A DNA stretch of 8,462 bases from Rhodobacteraceae bacterium UBA7436 (lineage in GTDB: Bacteria; Pseudomonadota; Alphaproteobacteria; Rhodobacterales; Rhodobacteraceae), in contig DLQI01000125.1 of NCBI GenBank assembly GCA_002478745.1, positions 1 to 8,462 of the forward strand, given 5' to 3'. Both the position numbers and the translations under genes were made by a program. How positions within the stretch are numbered: position 1 is the stretch's first letter; every line of letters begins with the position of its first letter. The notes under the pieces were generated by a model, which saw only the letters and a program-made list of their open reading frames with translations, searched no databases and was not told the DNA's origin. This document shows, in pieces, positions 6,463-8,462 of the stretch.

Positions 6463-7510
6463 CGGCATTCGCTGCATGTGGATGCGGGGTGGGACATCAA
6501 AAGGCGGGTATTTTCTGGCTAGTGATTTGCCCACTAATGCAGCGGCCCGCGACGCGGCCCTTTTGGATATCATGGGCTCACCAGATACCTTGCAGATCGA
6601 TGGAATGGGCGGGGCAAGCCCGCTGACATCTAAAGTTGCGGTTGTTCAGAAATCTGAACGTATAGGCGTGGATGTGGATTATCTGTTCCTACAAGTTTTC
6701 GTTGATCAAGCGATTGTCACCGATGCGCAAAATTGTGGGAATATCCTGTCGGGTGTCGGTCCATTCGCGATAGAACGCGGCTTAGTTCCGGCCCAAGACG
6801 TTGAGACGTCCGTCGCCATATTTATGGAAAATACTAGCCAGGTTGCCATATCCCGCGTTCAAACGCCGGGGCGTAAAGTAAGCTATCGTGGCGCCGCCAT
6901 GATCGACGGTGTGCCCAAGGGCAGTGCGCCGGTACCCATCACGTTTAAAGATACGGCTGGGTCGTCTTGTGGGGCACTTTTGCCCACGGGAAACGCAATG
7001 GATGTGGTCGAAGGCGTCGAAGTGATTATGATCGACAACGGCATGCCATGTGTCGTGATGCGCGCGGCAGACATGGGAATCGCTGGTGATGAATTACCTG
7101 GTGATTTGGAAGCAAACTCCGCCCTTCGTCAAAAATTAGAAACGATCCGATTGAAATGTGGGCCGCAGATGAATTTAGGCGATGTGACCGAAAAGTCTGT
7201 GCCAAAAATGACAATAGTATCGGCACCCGGGCAGGGTGGTGCAATATCCACTCGCACGTTCATTCCGCACCGCTGTCATAAAACAATTGGCGTGTTGGGG
7301 GCTGTCAGCGTTGCCACGGCTTGTTTGATTGAAGGTTCACCGGCCTATGATCTGGCGCAACGCGGTGAAGGTTCGGAACGGAAGCTTTCGGTCGAACACC
7401 CCACAGGCGAAACGACAGTAGTGGCTACGTTGGATGACGCAGGTACAGTCGTCGAAGCCGCAGTTCTACGCAATGCCCGCAAATTGATGGATGGAGTTGT
7501 ATTCACATGA
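6455..7510 (+). CDS. galD: 4-oxalomesaconate tautomerase GalD / LigU
   Basis: This enzyme isomerises 4-oxalomesaconate between its keto/enol or double-bond forms, producing the isomer that the hydratase accepts. The 351-residue protein belongs to the PrpF family, with the diaminopimelate-epimerase-like two-domain fold. It begins with IRCMWMRGGTSKGGYFLASD (residues 5-24), the family signature. Lys60 (PLTSKVAVV) and Cys94 (AQNCGNILSGVGPFA) sit where the Sphingobium LigU isomerase has its conserved lysine and cysteine (K66 and C100 as I recall). A second-domain glycine-rich stretch is at about 160-180 (SSCGALLPTGNAMDVV). Length matches the family (about 350-360). It overlaps ligK by 8 bases and its TGA overlaps the ligI ATG. 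A 2-methylaconitate isomerase (PrpF itself) has similar sequence, but no methylcitrate-cycle genes are nearby. LigU works as a 1,3-allylic isomerase while GalD was described as a keto-enol tautomerase; sequence alone does not say which chemistry applies. Confidence 0.92.
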   Translation: MSDGIRCMWMRGGTSKGGYFLASDLPTNAAARDAALLDIMGSPDTLQIDGMGGASPLTSKVAVVQKSERIGVDVDYLFLQVFVDQAIVTDAQNCGNILSGVGPFAIERGLVPAQDVETSVAIFMENTSQVAISRVQTPGRKVSYRGAAMIDGVPKGSAPVPITFKDTAGSSCGALLPTGNAMDVVEGVEVIMIDNGMPCVVMRAADMGIAGDELPGDLEANSALRQKLETIRLKCGPQMNLGDVTEKSVPKMTIVSAPGQGGAISTRTFIPHRCHKTIGVLGAVSVATACLIEGSPAYDLAQRGEGSERKLSVEHPTGETTVVATLDDAGTVVEAAVLRNARKLMDGVVFT

Positions 7511-8391
7511 TCGAACAAAAAATGGATGCCGATTGGCTAGAATTTCATACCGACCCCAAGGTGCCAGATTTCAAACTGCCGGCGGGTGCGGTCGATGCCC
7601 ATTGCCATGTTTTTGGGCCATCACCTAATTTCCCCTTTGCACCGGAACGCAAATATACACCGTGTAATGCGGGCAAAGATCAACTGTATGCGCTGCGTGA
7701 CCACCTTGGATTTACCCGCAACGTGATTGTGCAAGCAACGTGCCATGGGAGAGACAATTCTGCGATGGTTGATGCTTGCCGAAGCGCAGGCGATTTGGCG
7801 CGGGGAGTGGCAAGTGTAGGCGCGGATATCACCTGGACAGAACTGGCTGACATGCATGAAGCAGGTGTACGTGGGGTGCGGTTTAACTTTGTGAAACGCT
7901 TGGTCGATGCTACTCCTAAAGAGATATTTATACGGATCGCCGACAAAATCCAGGAATTTGGCTGGTCCATCGTGGTCTATTTCGAAGCCGCAGATTTGGA
8001 AGAATTAGAGCCATTCCTTAAAAAATTGCCGGGAATTATCGTCGTGGACCATATGGGGCGTCCTGATGTAACCAAAGGTGTGTGTCATACTGATTTTGAG
8101 CGGTTTATTAGCCTAATGGCCGATAATGAGAGCATTTGGACCAAAGTCACTTGCCCTGAACGGCTGACGGTCGCTGGCCCGCCTTATGATGATGTGGTGC
8201 CATACTATCAGGCCATCGTCGACCGTTTCGAAGATCGAGTGTTGTGGGGTACTGATTGGCCGCATCCGAATATGAAGTCTCATATGCCTGATGATGGTGC
8301 CTTGGTGGATTATATCCCTCGTATTGCCTTGACTGCGACGCAGCAGCAAAAATTGTTGGTTGATAACCCAATGCTGTTGTACTGGCGCTAG
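7507..8391 (+). CDS. ligI: 2-pyrone-4,6-dicarboxylate (PDC) hydrolase LigI
   Basis: LigI is an amidohydrolase-superfamily lactonase that opens the PDC ring to 4-oxalomesaconate, linking LigC to the tautomerase. The 294-residue TIM-barrel protein carries the expected residues, matching the Sphingobium enzyme with a 1-2 residue offset: the HxH pair His32/His34 in VDAHCHVFGP, His182 in VVDHMGRPD, and Asp250 in GTDWPHPN at the end of strand 8. Candidate substrate-carboxylate contacts are Arg125 and Arg131 in RGVRFNFVKR, Tyr158, Arg185 and Arg219. The LigI enzyme studied works without a divalent metal, despite the superfamily fold. The start overlaps the galD stop (ATGA), making it the last clear gene of the four-gene coupled operon. 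The stop TAG at 8389-8391 is followed by a ribosome binding site for another ORF, so the operon probably once continued. The gene appears full length and undamaged. Confidence 0.94.
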   Translation: MIEQKMDADWLEFHTDPKVPDFKLPAGAVDAHCHVFGPSPNFPFAPERKYTPCNAGKDQLYALRDHLGFTRNVIVQATCHGRDNSAMVDACRSAGDLARGVASVGADITWTELADMHEAGVRGVRFNFVKRLVDATPKEIFIRIADKIQEFGWSIVVYFEAADLEELEPFLKKLPGIIVVDHMGRPDVTKGVCHTDFERFISLMADNESIWTKVTCPERLTVAGPPYDDVVPYYQAIVDRFEDRVLWGTDWPHPNMKSHMPDDGALVDYIPRIALTATQQQKLLVDNPMLLYWR

Positions 8392-8453
8392 CGTGGAAGG
8401 ATAATGATATGACAGATATTACACGCGGGCACTGTCAGATAAAACTAACTTGA
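8392..8453 (+). pseudogene. Ribosome binding site and first codons of a further gene, stopping after 14 codons
   Basis: A GTGGAAGG ribosome binding site at 8393-8400 precedes ATG 8409-8411 by about 8 bases. The spacing and position suggest a fifth operon gene beginning MTDITRG. The frame then reaches TGA at 8451-8453 after 14 codons. Either this is a start codon that never led to a long protein, or the gene has been cut by a frameshift or insertion near codon 7. I do not recognise the product, and the window ends nine bases later, so the rest cannot be judged. Confidence 0.35.
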
Positions 8454-8462
8454 GACGGGGCG
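8428..8462. mobile_element. Possible left end of an insertion sequence
   Basis: From 8428 the sequence begins GGCACTGTCAGATAAAAC. The first eight bases are the same as the terminal GGCACTGT of IS26-type (IS6 family) inverted repeats; the following bases differ. It starts exactly where the ORF beginning at 8409 loses a plausible coding sense. No transposase is visible because the window ends after 35 bases, so this is only a candidate. Confidence 0.2.

Noticed and set aside
1..8462. CRISPR array, tRNA or rRNA gene, or phage defence system
   Set aside because: Reading both strands, I found no spaced direct repeats, cloverleaf-like sequence, rRNA segments or defence-type domains. The window is accounted for by catabolic genes and two pseudogenes.

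Overview
The window carries a catabolic gene cluster for the protocatechuate 4,5-cleavage (meta) pathway, which turns a lignin-derived aromatic acid into pyruvate and oxaloacetate. Protein sequence, tight ATGA-type gene overlaps and roughly half-GC codon use fit a marine alphaproteobacterium, most likely a Rhodobacterales (Roseobacter-group) member. That assignment is inference. Two decayed genes, and possibly a disrupted third at the right edge, suggest a genome undergoing gene loss.

Layout. Positions 1-562 hold no intact gene. A remnant of a TauE/SafE-type membrane exporter lies on the minus strand at 195-524, readable in one frame through three nonsense codons. Next, on the minus strand (transcribed right to left), come a broken DUF1932-type NAD(P)-dependent oxidoreductase (2781-3571), ligA and ligB (protocatechuate 4,5-dioxygenase alpha and beta subunits) and ligC (CHMS dehydrogenase). 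Upstream of these on the same strand is a LysR-type regulator with two tandem N-terminal helix-turn-helix domains (3680-4909). A 126-bp divergent control region separates it from a plus-strand operon of four overlapping genes: galB (4-oxalomesaconate hydratase), ligK (CHA aldolase), galD/ligU (4-oxalomesaconate tautomerase) and ligI (PDC hydrolase). After ligI a well-placed ribosome binding site precedes an ORF that stops after 14 codons, near a sequence resembling an insertion-sequence end.

How the genes work together. LigAB opens protocatechuate to 4-carboxy-2-hydroxymuconate-6-semialdehyde (CHMS). LigC oxidises its hemiacetal to 2-pyrone-4,6-dicarboxylate (PDC). LigI hydrolyses PDC to 4-oxalomesaconate (OMA), GalD/LigU isomerises OMA, GalB hydrates it to 4-carboxy-4-hydroxy-2-oxoadipate (CHA), and LigK cleaves CHA to pyruvate and oxaloacetate. 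Every step is encoded by an apparently intact gene. Key catalytic residues are visible in LigB, LigI, LigK, GalB and GalD. The hydratase is of the zinc-dependent PIG-L/LmbE (GalB) type, not the amidohydrolase LigJ type. I see no wholly new system. The points most worth a second look are the double-HTH regulator, the two pseudogenes and the disrupted right edge.
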